Shown here: in pieces, positions 1 through 9,504 of the stretch
How the letters are laid out: each line of letters opens with the position of its first letter
Numbering within the stretch: the first letter of the stretch is position 1
Translations under genes and position numbers: made by a program
The notes under the pieces: model-generated
Seen by the model: the letters and a program-made list of their open reading frames with translations, nothing else
Told to the model about the DNA's origin: nothing
Databases searched by the model: none
Assembly (NCBI GenBank): GCA_947468255.1
Contig: CANIMM010000002.1
Coordinates: 1-34,668 of the forward strand
Direction of reading: 5' to 3'
DNA: 34,668 nucleotides
From: Chitinophagaceae bacterium
Lineage (GTDB): Bacteria > Bacteroidota > Bacteroidia > Chitinophagales > Chitinophagaceae

Positions 1-1527
1 AGGTATGATGTCAATCGTCGTAAGTTAGATCGTATTGCACAGCTCTCTATTCCCAATCCATGGGGTATTGCCTTTGATAAGTGGGGACAGGTTTTTTATG
101 AAGAAACTTCTGGACCAGATGTAACCTGGATGATTCCTGGAACTGTTAAACCTAGGTACGGCGAGTACACACCCAAGGCTGAAAGCTTGATTGAAGAGAA
201 GCAGCGGGTAAGGCCTACTTCAGGACTTGAATTTGTGTCGAGCCGTCATTTTCCAGATGATGTGCAAGGAGATTTAATACTCAATAATACCATTGGCTTT
301 TTAGGAACCAAGCAACATACTCTTACAGATGATGGAACTGGCTATAAAAGTAAATTTCGTCAGGATTTGGTGAAATCATCCGATATGAATTTCCGTCCGG
401 TTGATATGGAATTTGCACCCGATGGTTCACTCTATATTGCTGATTGGCACAATGTACTCATTGGTCATATGCAACACAATGCAAGGGATCCACTTCGTGA
501 TCATTCGCATGGAAGGATTTACCGAGTTACCTATCCGTCAAGGCCATTGGTTGTTCCGGCTAAGGTAGCTGGTGCAAGCATTGATGAATTGCTGAACAAT
601 TTAAAACTTCCTGAGTACAGAACACGCTACCGTACTCGCAGAGAAATCAGAGCACATAAAGCTACTGAAGTACTTCCCATTCTTACAAAATGGATTGCTA
701 ATCTTGATAAGCAATCTCCTGAATATGAGCATGAATTGCTGGAGGCGTTGTGGGTGAGTTGGGGACTTGATAAGGTAGACCAACCCTTGCTTCGTCAGTT
801 GCTACATGCCAAAGATTTCAGAGTAAGAGCTGCCGCTGTGGAAGTGCTCCGCTTTACCGGACACCAGGTAACCGACCAAGCAAATTTATTAATGAATGCT
901 GCAAAAGATGATAGTGGCCGTGTAAGATTAGAATCAATAGTAGCAGCCTCATGGCTGGAGAAAGAGAAAGGCTTACCCATCGTATTGGAGGCAGGTAAAA
1001 AACACCTCGATCCTTGGATGTCGAAAGCGTATGAAATATCTGTGGCGCATTTGAATGGACATGGAATGACAGAGAAAAAACCGGTTCTTGCTGCAACCCT
1101 TCCCGGGGCAATTGACAATAAAATTATGATGGCGGGAAAGGCAATTTATTCGAGGGATGGTTTTTGTATCACCTGTCACCAGCCAGATGGAAAGGGGCTG
1201 GAAGCAGCTAGTTTTCCTCCACTTACTGCCTCTAATTGGGTGCTAGGAAGTGATGAGCGAATGATTAAAATAGTACTCAAAGGAATTTATGGACCTATTG
1301 AAGTGAATGGAAAAAAATATCCTGGCCAAGTACCCATGACACCTTTTGAAGGCATGTTGAAAGATGAGGAAGTGGCAGCTGTTATTACCTATGTGCGAAA
1401 TTCTTTTGGTAACAAAGCTGCTGCTGTAACTGCAGATAAGGTCAAAGCGGTGCGTGCATCCATTAAGGGTAAAGTAGGGTTTTATACACCAGAAGAGTTA
1501 CTCAAACAATATCCACTAAGTAAATAA
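1..1527 (+). CDS. PVC-type membrane-bound dehydrogenase / HEAT-repeat / cytochrome c domain protein, 5'-truncated by window edge
   Basis: The frame stays open from base 1 upstream of the listed ORF (RYDVNRRKLDRIAQLSIPNPWGIAFDKWGQVFYEETSGPDVTW...). It has an NHL/beta-propeller-like segment (DMEFAPDGSLYIADWHN), a helical HEAT-like middle and a C-terminal heme motif CITCH (FCITCHQPDGKGL). Confidence 0.85.
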   Translation, partial: RYDVNRRKLDRIAQLSIPNPWGIAFDKWGQVFYEETSGPDVTWMIPGTVKPRYGEYTPKAESLIEEKQRVRPTSGLEFVSSRHFPDDVQGDLILNNTIGFLGTKQHTLTDDGTGYKSKFRQDLVKSSDMNFRPVDMEFAPDGSLYIADWHNVLIGHMQHNARDPLRDHSHGRIYRVTYPSRPLVVPAKVAGASIDELLNNLKLPEYRTRYRTRREIRAHKATEVLPILTKWIANLDKQSPEYEHELLEALWVSWGLDKVDQPLLRQLLHAKDFRVRAAAVEVLRFTGHQVTDQANLLMNAAKDDSGRVRLESIVAASWLEKEKGLPIVLEAGKKHLDPWMSKAYEISVAHLNGHGMTEKKPVLAATLPGAIDNKIMMAGKAIYSRDGFCITCHQPDGKGLEAASFPPLTASNWVLGSDERMIKIVLKGIYGPIEVNGKKYPGQVPMTPFEGMLKDEEVAAVITYVRNSFGNKAAAVTADKVKAVRASIKGKVGFYTPEELLKQYPLSK

Positions 1528-1576
1528 GTGCAATTTTTTTAAACGATTTATTTGTTTATCAAATTTATTTTTAGTT

Positions 1577-2455
1577 ATGAAAAAACCAATTAGCATCCAA
1601 TATTTTTTATTACTGTTGCTTTCGCTTCAATCAGGCATGCTTGCGTTTGCCCAAAAAGCGAATCAGTCAGCAGCAAAAAAGCCACTCATTGTTTTTGTAA
1701 CGGGCGACCACGAATACAGTGGTGAGTCAACGCTTCCAATAGTAGCAGCCGAGCTGGAAAAAAATTATGGGTTTCGCACCAAGGTATTAAAAGCCTTTCC
1801 CGATCACAATGCAGAGGAAAATATTCCAGGGTTGGAAGCATTGAAAGAGGCGGATATTGCCGTGTTTTTTCTTCGCTGGAGAAGACTTCCTGCAGATCAA
1901 GTACAACTCATAGAGGATTATTTGAAAACCGGCAAGCCGCTGATTGGCTTTCGCACAACTACACATTCTTTTAATTACCCTGCTGGTCATCCATTGGAAA
2001 AATGGAATACATTTGGAGAGATGGCATTTAATGCTCCTCCAGGATGGGGCGGCAAGGCCAAGCATACCCATTATGGGCACAAATCTTCTACGGATGTAAG
2101 CATCATTGCTGCAGAAGCAAAAAATGTATTGCTCACCGGAGTGGCAAATAATTTTCATGCTAGATCTTGGCTATACCAAGTGTTGCCCAATTTTCCATCC
2201 AATGGTTCAACCGCTTTATTGATGGGCCATTCAGTTAATTCTGAGAATCCTGCCGCGTATGATAATCCGGTAGCTTGGACAGGTATAAATAGTTATGGTG
2301 CGAAGTTTTTCTTTACCACCTTGGGGCATCCAGAAGATTTTGATCAGGAGCCTTTTCAGCGTCTGGTGATCAATGCCTTTCATTGGGTAGCGGGCAAACC
2401 GATTCCCAAAAAATGGGCCGGTAAAATGGAGATAAATGTGCCGTATCGGGATTGA
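1577..2455 (+). CDS. ThuA domain-containing protein, exported
   Basis: Signal peptide MKKPISIQYFLLLLLSLQSGMLAFAQ; ThuA-like motifs LIVFVTGDHEYSGEST, IGFRTTTHSF, PVAWTGINSYGAKFFFTTLGHPEDF, INAFHWVAGKPIP. Confidence 0.85.
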   Translation: MKKPISIQYFLLLLLSLQSGMLAFAQKANQSAAKKPLIVFVTGDHEYSGESTLPIVAAELEKNYGFRTKVLKAFPDHNAEENIPGLEALKEADIAVFFLRWRRLPADQVQLIEDYLKTGKPLIGFRTTTHSFNYPAGHPLEKWNTFGEMAFNAPPGWGGKAKHTHYGHKSSTDVSIIAAEAKNVLLTGVANNFHARSWLYQVLPNFPSNGSTALLMGHSVNSENPAAYDNPVAWTGINSYGAKFFFTTLGHPEDFDQEPFQRLVINAFHWVAGKPIPKKWAGKMEINVPYRD

Positions 2456-2472
2456 TTTTCAAAATTACAACC

Positions 2473-3327
2473 ATGAATAAAATAGGATTTAATACACTGG
2501 TTTGGTCGGCGGTAATGTCGGATGACTTACTGCCCATTATTGACCGATTGAAACAAATTGGTTATGACGGAGTGGAATGTTTTATAGGCGCTCCTGATGA
2601 AAAAGCCTACCAGCGTTTTGGTAATCATGCCCATAATATCGGGCTGGAGACTACTGCAGTTTTTGTAGTAGGTAAGGATGAAAATCCAGTTAGTCCAGAT
2701 GCCGCCATTCGGGCGAAGGGGCTAGATAGAATTAAGTGGGGGATTGATAGGGCATACGATATGAAGGCAACCGTACTTTGCGGGCCCTTTCATTCTGCAC
2801 ACGGTGTTTTTGCGCAGCACCCTCCTTTGGAAGAGGAATATAACTGGTGCGGTGAAGTATTACATGCAGCGGGGGAATATGCTGCCAAGGCAGGTATCAC
2901 GCTAGCACTGGAAGCATTGAATCGTTTTGAATGTTATTTGTGCAATACGGTGGAGCAGTTGGCCAAATTGGTTAATACGGCGGCACACCCCAATGTAAGA
3001 GCAATGTTTGATACACACCATGCCAACATTGAAGAGAAAAAAAATCGCGATGCGATTATCAGCATTGCACCGCACTTGGCACATTTTCATATCAGCGAAA
3101 ATGATCGAGGAACTCCCGGTGATGGACATGTGCAGTGGGAAGAAGTTTTTTCTTCTTTGGCCCAAATAAAATACGATGGCTGGCTTACCATTGAAGCTTT
3201 CTCAAGGAATGATCCTGATTTTGCCAATGCAATTAATGTATGGCGCGAATATTCAAAGCCATGGGATATGGCAACCAATGGGCTAGCATTTATTAAGCAA
3301 CAATCTATTAAGGCCCAAGGCCTATAA
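2473..3327 (+). CDS. Sugar phosphate isomerase/epimerase (xylose-isomerase-like TIM barrel; hydroxypyruvate-isomerase-like)
   Basis: MNKIGFNTLVWSAVMSDDLLPIIDRLKQIGYDGVECF; ALEALNRFECYLCNT; MFDTHHANIEE; HFHISENDRGTPGDGHVQWEEVF. The ORF track starts at a TTG at 2452; the ATG at 2473 is the more likely start. Confidence 0.85.
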   Translation: MNKIGFNTLVWSAVMSDDLLPIIDRLKQIGYDGVECFIGAPDEKAYQRFGNHAHNIGLETTAVFVVGKDENPVSPDAAIRAKGLDRIKWGIDRAYDMKATVLCGPFHSAHGVFAQHPPLEEEYNWCGEVLHAAGEYAAKAGITLALEALNRFECYLCNTVEQLAKLVNTAAHPNVRAMFDTHHANIEEKKNRDAIISIAPHLAHFHISENDRGTPGDGHVQWEEVFSSLAQIKYDGWLTIEAFSRNDPDFANAINVWREYSKPWDMATNGLAFIKQQSIKAQGL

Positions 3328-3394
3328 TTTTTTTTATAAGAATCCAATTCATTGCTTACTATTAAACAATTCAATTTAATTTAAAAACAATTCT

Positions 3395-4933
3395 ATGAAT
3401 TCAACACAATTGAATACCGACAATGCATCCGCCGATGAGCAAGGCAAAAAGCTGCTTTTCTGGGGATGTTTTATCGCATTGACTGCTACTGCATTTGGTT
3501 TTGTTTTCCGCGCTTTCATTATGGCCCAATGGGGCATCCAGTTTGGTTTGAGTAAAACCCAGCAAGGAGAAATATTTGGAGTTGGATTTTGGCCTTTTGG
3601 AATTAGCATTGTTTTTTTTAGTCTAATCATTGATAAGATTGGTTACAAAAAATCAATGGTTTTTGCTTTTGTCTGTCATATTGTTTCTGTGGCAATTACC
3701 ATTTTTGCTACTGGCTATTGGATGCTTTTTGCAGGTACTTTTTTATTCGCATTGGGTAATGGAGCAGTGGAAGCAGTGGTGAATCCGGTAGTGGCTACCA
3801 TGTTTCCAAAAGAAAAAACCAAGTGGTTGAATGTATTGCACGCCGGTTGGCCTGCTGGAATGGTAGTAGGTGGATTGCTAGGTATATTTATGATCAACCA
3901 GCAATTTCCATGGCAGCTAATTATCGGATTTGTGCTGGTGCCTGCAATCATTTATGGTTGGATTATCGCAAAGCGTACATTCCCGGTTAATGAGCGGGTA
4001 GAGGCTGGCGTTAGTTATTTAGAAATGTTAAAAGAAGTGGGTATTTTGGGTGCATTGATTATCGCTGCGCTTTGTTCCTTTCAGCTGGGCAGTCTTTTTC
4101 AATGGTCATTTACCGTTAGTGTTATCATCACCTTAGCCCTTACGGGTATTTTTGGATATTTTGTTCGCTCTTTAGGCAGACCACTGTTAATTGTGCTGTT
4201 GGCAATCATGATTCCGCTGGCTACCACCGAATTGGGTACCGATAGTTGGATCACCGATTTAATGACCCCGGCGATGATGCAAATGGGTTTCCAAGGCGGA
4301 TGGGTATTGATTTACACCTCGATTATTATGGCCTTACTACGTTTGTATTCAGGACCCATTGTTCATAAACTTTCCCCCATCGGCTTGCTGGTAGCTGGCT
4401 CATTGGTTGCCGTTATTGGATTGGTACTACTTTCCTATTCAACGGGTTTTTTAATTATCATTGCGGCTACCATTTATGCATTGGGTAAAACATTTTTTTG
4501 GCCTACCATGTTGGGCGTAGTATCCGAACAGTTTCCAAAGGGAGGAGCCCTTGCTATCAATTTCACCGGAGCCGTGGGTATGATGGGTGTAGGAGTGATT
4601 GGTGCAGTTATTCTAGGATTTGTTCAAGATAGACAACTCGATCAAAACCTTGCTACTTACGATCAAAAAAACAATACCACCCTGCATGCAACTTATTTAA
4701 CCGAATCAAAGACAGGACTTTTTGGATCCTATCAAGCAGTGGATAGCAAAAAATTATCAGCCGCACCTGCAGCAGCGGCGGAGCAGATAAGTTCAGTTCA
4801 AAATGATGCTAAAAAAAGTGCGCTTCGTACCGTAGCTGTTTTTCCGGCATTCATGTTTTTTTGCTACCTTTTCATTTTCTTTTATTTTAAATCCAAGGGT
4901 GGCTACCGACCGGTGGTGATCGCCAAGGAATAA
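3395..4933 (+). CDS. MFS transporter (sugar-type)
   Basis: About 12 hydrophobic segments; [20 protein letters not shown] and [34 protein letters not shown]; sits inside the carbohydrate operon. Confidence 0.85.
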   Translation: MNSTQLNTDNASADEQGKKLLFWGCFIALTATAFGFVFRAFIMAQWGIQFGLSKTQQGEIFGVGFWPFGISIVFFSLIIDKIGYKKSMVFAFVCHIVSVAITIFATGYWMLFAGTFLFALGNGAVEAVVNPVVATMFPKEKTKWLNVLHAGWPAGMVVGGLLGIFMINQQFPWQLIIGFVLVPAIIYGWIIAKRTFPVNERVEAGVSYLEMLKEVGILGALIIAALCSFQLGSLFQWSFTVSVIITLALTGIFGYFVRSLGRPLLIVLLAIMIPLATTELGTDSWITDLMTPAMMQMGFQGGWVLIYTSIIMALLRLYSGPIVHKLSPIGLLVAGSLVAVIGLVLLSYSTGFLIIIAATIYALGKTFFWPTMLGVVSEQFPKGGALAINFTGAVGMMGVGVIGAVILGFVQDRQLDQNLATYDQKNNTTLHATYLTESKTGLFGSYQAVDSKKLSAAPAAAAEQISSVQNDAKKSALRTVAVFPAFMFFCYLFIFFYFKSKGGYRPVVIAKE

Positions 4934-4971
4934 AAAATTCATTCATTATTTCAATCAATAAACAGAACGAC

Positions 4972-6009
4972 ATGCAAAAAAATAATTACCCTAAACTACA
5001 CAATGCAACATGGCCAGGTATTGTAGGCAAGGGACCTGATTCAGAGCCCCCTATTTCTTTTGATGACTTACTGAAATTTACAGCCGATGCGGAAGTAGAT
5101 GGTGTGAAGTTTGACGGAATTGATATCGGGCTTTTTGAACCTCATATTGATATCGACAGTTCGGATGACGGCATTAAAAAATTAGCGGATAAAGTATCTT
5201 CCCTCAACTTAAACATCGGTAGTTTGGTAGCACCCATCTGGGGAGGCCCTGCCATGGGTAGTAAGGAAGATCGCGCAGTATTTGTAGAGATGGTGCGCAA
5301 ATCTTGCCACTTTGGACAAAAGCTCCGTGAATATGGGGTGAGGCCCAACGGCATTGTTCGCATCGATTCTGCCAGTAAACCAGAAGCTTGGGCCTTGGAT
5401 CCCGTGAACAATACCAAGCTCATTGCAGACACTTTTCGCGAAGCTTGTGATGTAGCTGCCTCCTATGGCGAAAGACTGGCTGCAGAAGGAGAAATTTGCT
5501 GGGGTGGTATGCATAGCTGGAAAGCAATGATTGACACTTTAGAAGCCGTTGACCGTCCCAATATTGGCTTTCAAGCCGACATGGCCCATACACTTTTATA
5601 CCTCTTGGGTTACAATAGTCCGGATGATAGAATATTGCCTTCCGACTTTGATTGGAGCGATGGGGAAGTGCTAGATGCGGGGCTTAGAAAATTAACCCAT
5701 GCGCTTCGGCCTTGGACCATTGATTTCCATGTGGCACAAAATGATGGCACGGTGCATGGCACTGGCTCACACGACAAAACAGGTCGACATTGCCAAGCCA
5801 AAGATCCCAATGGCAAACTAGACATTGCAAAGCATGCTGGCTTTTGGTTGCGCAATGATTCGGGGGAATTGACCAAGGCTTTCCGACATATTTGTTGGGA
5901 TGGCTGTATGTTTCCCAATGCCGTGATGACGCAGCAACAAACATGGAATGATATTCTAGCGGCTATGATTAAAGTAAGGGATCAACATGGCTGGTATGAA
6001 GCAGAATAA
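4972..6009 (+). CDS. Sugar phosphate isomerase/epimerase family protein (TIM barrel)
   Basis: Contains [116 protein letters not shown]; adjacent to similar operon genes. Confidence 0.8.
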   Translation: MQKNNYPKLHNATWPGIVGKGPDSEPPISFDDLLKFTADAEVDGVKFDGIDIGLFEPHIDIDSSDDGIKKLADKVSSLNLNIGSLVAPIWGGPAMGSKEDRAVFVEMVRKSCHFGQKLREYGVRPNGIVRIDSASKPEAWALDPVNNTKLIADTFREACDVAASYGERLAAEGEICWGGMHSWKAMIDTLEAVDRPNIGFQADMAHTLLYLLGYNSPDDRILPSDFDWSDGEVLDAGLRKLTHALRPWTIDFHVAQNDGTVHGTGSHDKTGRHCQAKDPNGKLDIAKHAGFWLRNDSGELTKAFRHICWDGCMFPNAVMTQQQTWNDILAAMIKVRDQHGWYEAE

Positions 6010-6052
6010 AAATAAAATTTGAATAAAATTATAAGCATTAATTTCTTTAATA

Positions 6053-7204
6053 ATGGCAACAAAAAAAACACTCAATATTGGTTTAATCGGCGGAGGCTTT
6101 ATGGCCCGAACCCATTCCAACGGATACCGTCGCGTTCCTAATTTTTTTCCTGAACTGGAATATGAGCCCGTGCTCAAAGCGGTCTGTTTTCGTAATGAAA
6201 CAAAATTAAAAGCATTTGCAGAGCAGTGGGGATATGAATCAACTGAAACCGATTGGAGGAAGTTAATCGCCCGTGACGATATTGATGCGGTAGATATTTG
6301 CACTCCCAATGATACCCATGCAGAAATTGCGATTGCAGCTGCAGCGGCAGGTAAAATGATTCTCTGCGAAAAGCCACTTGCACGCGACTTGGTTGAATCG
6401 ACCGGTATGGTAGAAGCGATTGAAAAAGCAGGGGTAAAAAATACGGTTTGGTACAACTATCGCAGGCTGCCCGCAGTTACGCTAGCCAAACAAATTGTAG
6501 ACTCTGGAAAGTTGGGGAAGATCTATCATTACAGAGCAAATTTTTTACAGGATTGGACGATCAATGAAAATCTTCCGCAAGGTGGTGAAGGCTTATGGCG
6601 AATGGATGCTGCAGTAGCCGGATCGGGTGTATTGGGTGATTTACTTTCTCATTGTATCGACACTGCGTTGTGGATCAATGGAGGCATTAAGGATGTGAGT
6701 GCAATGACAGAAACATTTGTGAAAGAACGGATGCACCAGCTCACTGGAAAAATGCAGGAAGTAACCATTGATGATGCTTGTTCATTTCTCTGCCATTTTA
6801 ATAACGGATCATTGGGGCTATTTGAATCTACTCGATACGCACGTGGCCATAAGGCGATGTATACTTTTGAGATCAATGGAGCCAATGCTTCCATTCGCTG
6901 GGATTTGCATGATTTGAATCGACTCGAATTTTTTGATAATGCAGATGAATCAAAACTCAAAGGTTGGCGTTCTATCCATATTACAGATGGCGACCATCCC
7001 TACATGGATAAGTGGTGGGTACCCGGCTTAGGGATTGGTTATGAACATTCTTTTGTTCACCAAGTTGCTGATTTTCTAAAAAGTATTGAAACAGGGGAGC
7101 CATGTTCACCTACCTTTAGGGAGGCGCTGGATACGCAAAAAGTTTGCCAGGCGGTAGCTGATTCAGCAAAATCAAGAAGCTGGAAAGATTGCAATATTTC
7201 TTAA
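6053..7204 (+). CDS. Gfo/Idh/MocA family oxidoreductase
   Basis: N-terminal Rossmann motif [52 protein letters not shown] (typical EKP motif). Confidence 0.92.
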   Translation: MATKKTLNIGLIGGGFMARTHSNGYRRVPNFFPELEYEPVLKAVCFRNETKLKAFAEQWGYESTETDWRKLIARDDIDAVDICTPNDTHAEIAIAAAAAGKMILCEKPLARDLVESTGMVEAIEKAGVKNTVWYNYRRLPAVTLAKQIVDSGKLGKIYHYRANFLQDWTINENLPQGGEGLWRMDAAVAGSGVLGDLLSHCIDTALWINGGIKDVSAMTETFVKERMHQLTGKMQEVTIDDACSFLCHFNNGSLGLFESTRYARGHKAMYTFEINGANASIRWDLHDLNRLEFFDNADESKLKGWRSIHITDGDHPYMDKWWVPGLGIGYEHSFVHQVADFLKSIETGEPCSPTFREALDTQKVCQAVADSAKSRSWKDCNIS

Positions 7205-7252
7205 AACAGTTTTCAATCAATAATATCAATTAACCATCTTCAAAAAACAATT

Positions 7253-7960
7253 ATGATACAAAAACTAAGTTTTCGGTTAGCCATTTTTATGTTGATAGCA
7301 GGGACTACATTGTCCTTACAGGCACAAGATAAAAAAAATGATTTTGTGAAAATATTTGATGGCAAAACCATGAAAGGATGGGAAGGGGACACCGATTTTT
7401 GGAGAGTGGAAAACGGAACCTTTATCGGAGAAGTTACCAAAGAAAAACCGCTTAAAACAAATACTTTTCTTATTTGGAGGGGAGGCTTACCGGCCAACTT
7501 TGAATTTATTGCGCAGTACCGTATCAGTCCAGGTGGAAATAGTGGGGTTCAATATCGCAGCGAAGAGTTACCCAATATTCGCTTTGCTTTAAAAGGCTAT
7601 CAGGCCGATATTGATGGTGCCGATGTATACACTGGTCAGAATTATGAGGAGCGTGGTCGTGGATTTTTGGCGAAACGCGGTGAAATATCGGTCTTGAAAG
7701 CAGATGTGAAACCTACAATCACCGGTTCATTGGGCAACTCCGATTCGCTGAAAACTAAAATTAAAAATGGCGACTGGAATGAGCTTCACATTATCGTAAA
7801 AGACAATCATATGCAGCATTTCATCAACGGAGTTTTAATGAGTGATGTTACCGATGAAGATGCTAAAAATAGAAAATATAATGGATTATTGGGATTACAG
7901 GTACATGTGATGCCTTCGATGAAAGTGGAATATCGTAAAATATTACTGAAGCAATTGTAA
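7253..7960 (+). CDS. DUF1080 domain protein (3-keto-disaccharide hydrolase family), exported
   Basis: Signal peptide [117 protein letters not shown]. Confidence 0.9.
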   Translation: MIQKLSFRLAIFMLIAGTTLSLQAQDKKNDFVKIFDGKTMKGWEGDTDFWRVENGTFIGEVTKEKPLKTNTFLIWRGGLPANFEFIAQYRISPGGNSGVQYRSEELPNIRFALKGYQADIDGADVYTGQNYEERGRGFLAKRGEISVLKADVKPTITGSLGNSDSLKTKIKNGDWNELHIIVKDNHMQHFINGVLMSDVTDEDAKNRKYNGLLGLQVHVMPSMKVEYRKILLKQL

Positions 7961-7969
7961 TGGTGAAGA

Positions 7970-8025
7970 GGTGAATGGTGAATGGTCAATGGTCAATGGT
8001 GAATTGTCAATTGTCAATGGTCAAT
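7970..8025 (+). repeat. Array of 8 degenerate heptamers (GGTGAAT/GGTCAAT/TGTCAAT)
   Basis: Read directly: GGTGAAT GGTGAAT GGTCAAT GGTCAAT GGTGAAT TGTCAAT TGTCAAT GGTCAAT in constant 7-bp register, starting 9 bp after the DUF1080 stop codon. Confidence 0.95.
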
Positions 8026-8071
8026 TGAAAGTTTGCGATCTTTCATTTAACTTTCTTATTTAATTACAAAA

Positions 8072-8127
8072 AATATGCAACAACCGCCGTCAGTGGTTGA
8101 AAACCCTGACGGCGGTTGTTGCATATT
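8072..8127. repeat. Perfect 22-bp inverted repeat (hairpin) with 12-nt loop; possible NRAMP-side terminator or REP/MITE-like palindrome
   Basis: AATATGCAACAACCGCCGTCAG (8072-8093) and CTGACGGCGGTTGTTGCATATT (8106-8127) are exact reverse complements; GGTT/AACC extends pairing inside the loop. On the minus strand the stem runs into ATATTTTTTG. Confidence 0.9.
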
Positions 8128-8180
8128 CACCATTCACCATTCACCATTCACCATTCACCATTCACCATTCACCATTCACC
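8125..8180 (-). repeat. Array of 8 perfect ATTCACC heptamers (reverse complement of GGTGAAT)
   Basis: Eight consecutive ATTCACC units at 8125-8180, ending 3 bp before the minus-strand NRAMP stop codon (8184-8186). Confidence 0.97.
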
Positions 8181-8183
8181 TCC

Positions 8184-9446
8184 TCACCATTGCAAATACA
8201 GCAAAGCCAAGGCTGCCGCTGTCATAATGATTAGAGCGGAGAATCCAAGTATGTTGGATATTTTCCCATTGGTAAATTCCCCCATAATTTTTTTGTTATT
8301 GGAGATATGCAAAATGATCGCAATTAAAACGGGTGCTGTAATACCATACAAGATAGCAGTATATATCAGGGCTTTAACCGGTGAAATGCCGATGTAATTC
8401 AATGAAAGACCCAGTATTAGGGAAATGGCAATGATGATATAGAACGCTTTGGCTTCGTGAAATTTTTTATCTAGGCCCTGTTCCCAGCCAAAGGTTTCTG
8501 CAAAAATATACGAAAGTGATCCGCTCAAAACTGGGATGGCAATGAATCCAGTTCCGATAACACCAACAGCAAATAGCAGATAGGCTAGGTTTCCAGCCAA
8601 TGGTTTTAATGCCATTGCCGCCTGCTCTACTGTATCGATCTGGTGAATGCCACCATTGAATAAAACGGTGCCAGTGGTTAAAATGATAAAGAACATCACT
8701 AGGCCTGAAAAAGACATTCCAAAGTCAACATCCTGTTGCATGTCTTTGATTATTTTTTTATTCACTACCAACTGCTTTTCGGCATGCTTCATTTCTTCTA
8801 CTTCCATAGTGGCTTGCCAAAAGAAAAGATAGGGAGAAATGGTAGTGCCCAGAATGCCTACTAATATGCTAATAAATTCTTTATTAAATTGAATGGAGGG
8901 AATGAAGGTGGAAGAAAGGATTTTTATAAAATCTTGTTTGTACAAAAAAGGAACGATTAAATAAACCAATAAAACAATGCAAAGATATTTAAGGGTGGCA
9001 GCGATTTTTTGATAGGGCAAATAAATAATCAATGCGAGTAGAATCAGGGTGAATACCACACTAAAATAGGTGGCTTCAATGGAAGGGAAAAGCAAATTTC
9101 CTACAGCGCCCATTCCTGCAATATCGGCACCAATGTTCATGATAATGGCGGGAAAACTAAATAGCAGCATGAGGTACAATACCGGCCTTGGATAATTTTT
9201 CTTCAGTGTGCCCGTTAGTCCTTTTGAAGTAACCATTCCTATTCTGGCACACATTTGCTGGATGGAGGCCATCAATGGAAAGGCAATCAGTGCGGTCCAA
9301 AGGGTGGAAAGACCATAGGCTGCTCCTGCCTGTGAGTAGGTGGCAATACCAGATGGATCATCGTCGCTGGCACCGGTCACCAAACCTGGTCCAAGCAATT
9401 TCCAAAATCGGGATAGTCTGCCAGGGTTATCTGTTTTTGTTTTCAT
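8184..9446 (-). CDS. NRAMP (SLC11)-related divalent metal transporter
   Basis: LGPGLVTGASDDDPSGIATYSQAGAAYGLSTLW aligns to NRAMP TM1, GILGTTISPYLFFWQATMEVEEM to NRAMP TM6; about 11 TM segments. Confidence 0.88.
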   Translation of the reverse strand: MKTKTDNPGRLSRFWKLLGPGLVTGASDDDPSGIATYSQAGAAYGLSTLWTALIAFPLMASIQQMCARIGMVTSKGLTGTLKKNYPRPVLYLMLLFSFPAIIMNIGADIAGMGAVGNLLFPSIEATYFSVVFTLILLALIIYLPYQKIAATLKYLCIVLLVYLIVPFLYKQDFIKILSSTFIPSIQFNKEFISILVGILGTTISPYLFFWQATMEVEEMKHAEKQLVVNKKIIKDMQQDVDFGMSFSGLVMFFIILTTGTVLFNGGIHQIDTVEQAAMALKPLAGNLAYLLFAVGVIGTGFIAIPVLSGSLSYIFAETFGWEQGLDKKFHEAKAFYIIIAISLILGLSLNYIGISPVKALIYTAILYGITAPVLIAIILHISNNKKIMGEFTNGKISNILGFSALIIMTAAALALLYLQW

Positions 9447-9504
9447 TGTTAATTTTTGTTAGCACAATCTGCTGAAGGCAAAATCAATTGCTAAAAAGTC
9501 AAAT

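Noticed and set aside
2452-2472. TTG start giving a 4-nt overlap of the isomerase gene with thuA
   Set aside because: The ATG at 2473 begins the conserved sequence (MNKIGFNTLVWS); the upstream MIFKITT looks non-homologous.
3311-3335. Possible weak terminator AGGCC-CAA-GGCCT followed by T-run at the isomerase stop
   Set aside because: Only a 5-bp stem, overlaps the stop codon and sits inside an apparent operon; not reported as a feature.
5956-6456. 166-aa ORF (-) antisense to the oxidoreductase/isomerase genes
   Set aside because: Overlaps two well-supported plus-strand genes; no family features.
8125-8180. CRISPR-like array
   Set aside because: Direct 7-bp tandem repeats without spacers; no cas genes in the window.
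8116-8397. ORF MLHIHHSPFTIHHSPFTIHHSPPHHC... (+)
   Set aside because: Its N-terminal repeats are just translation of the ATTCACC heptamer array, and the rest is antisense to the NRAMP gene.
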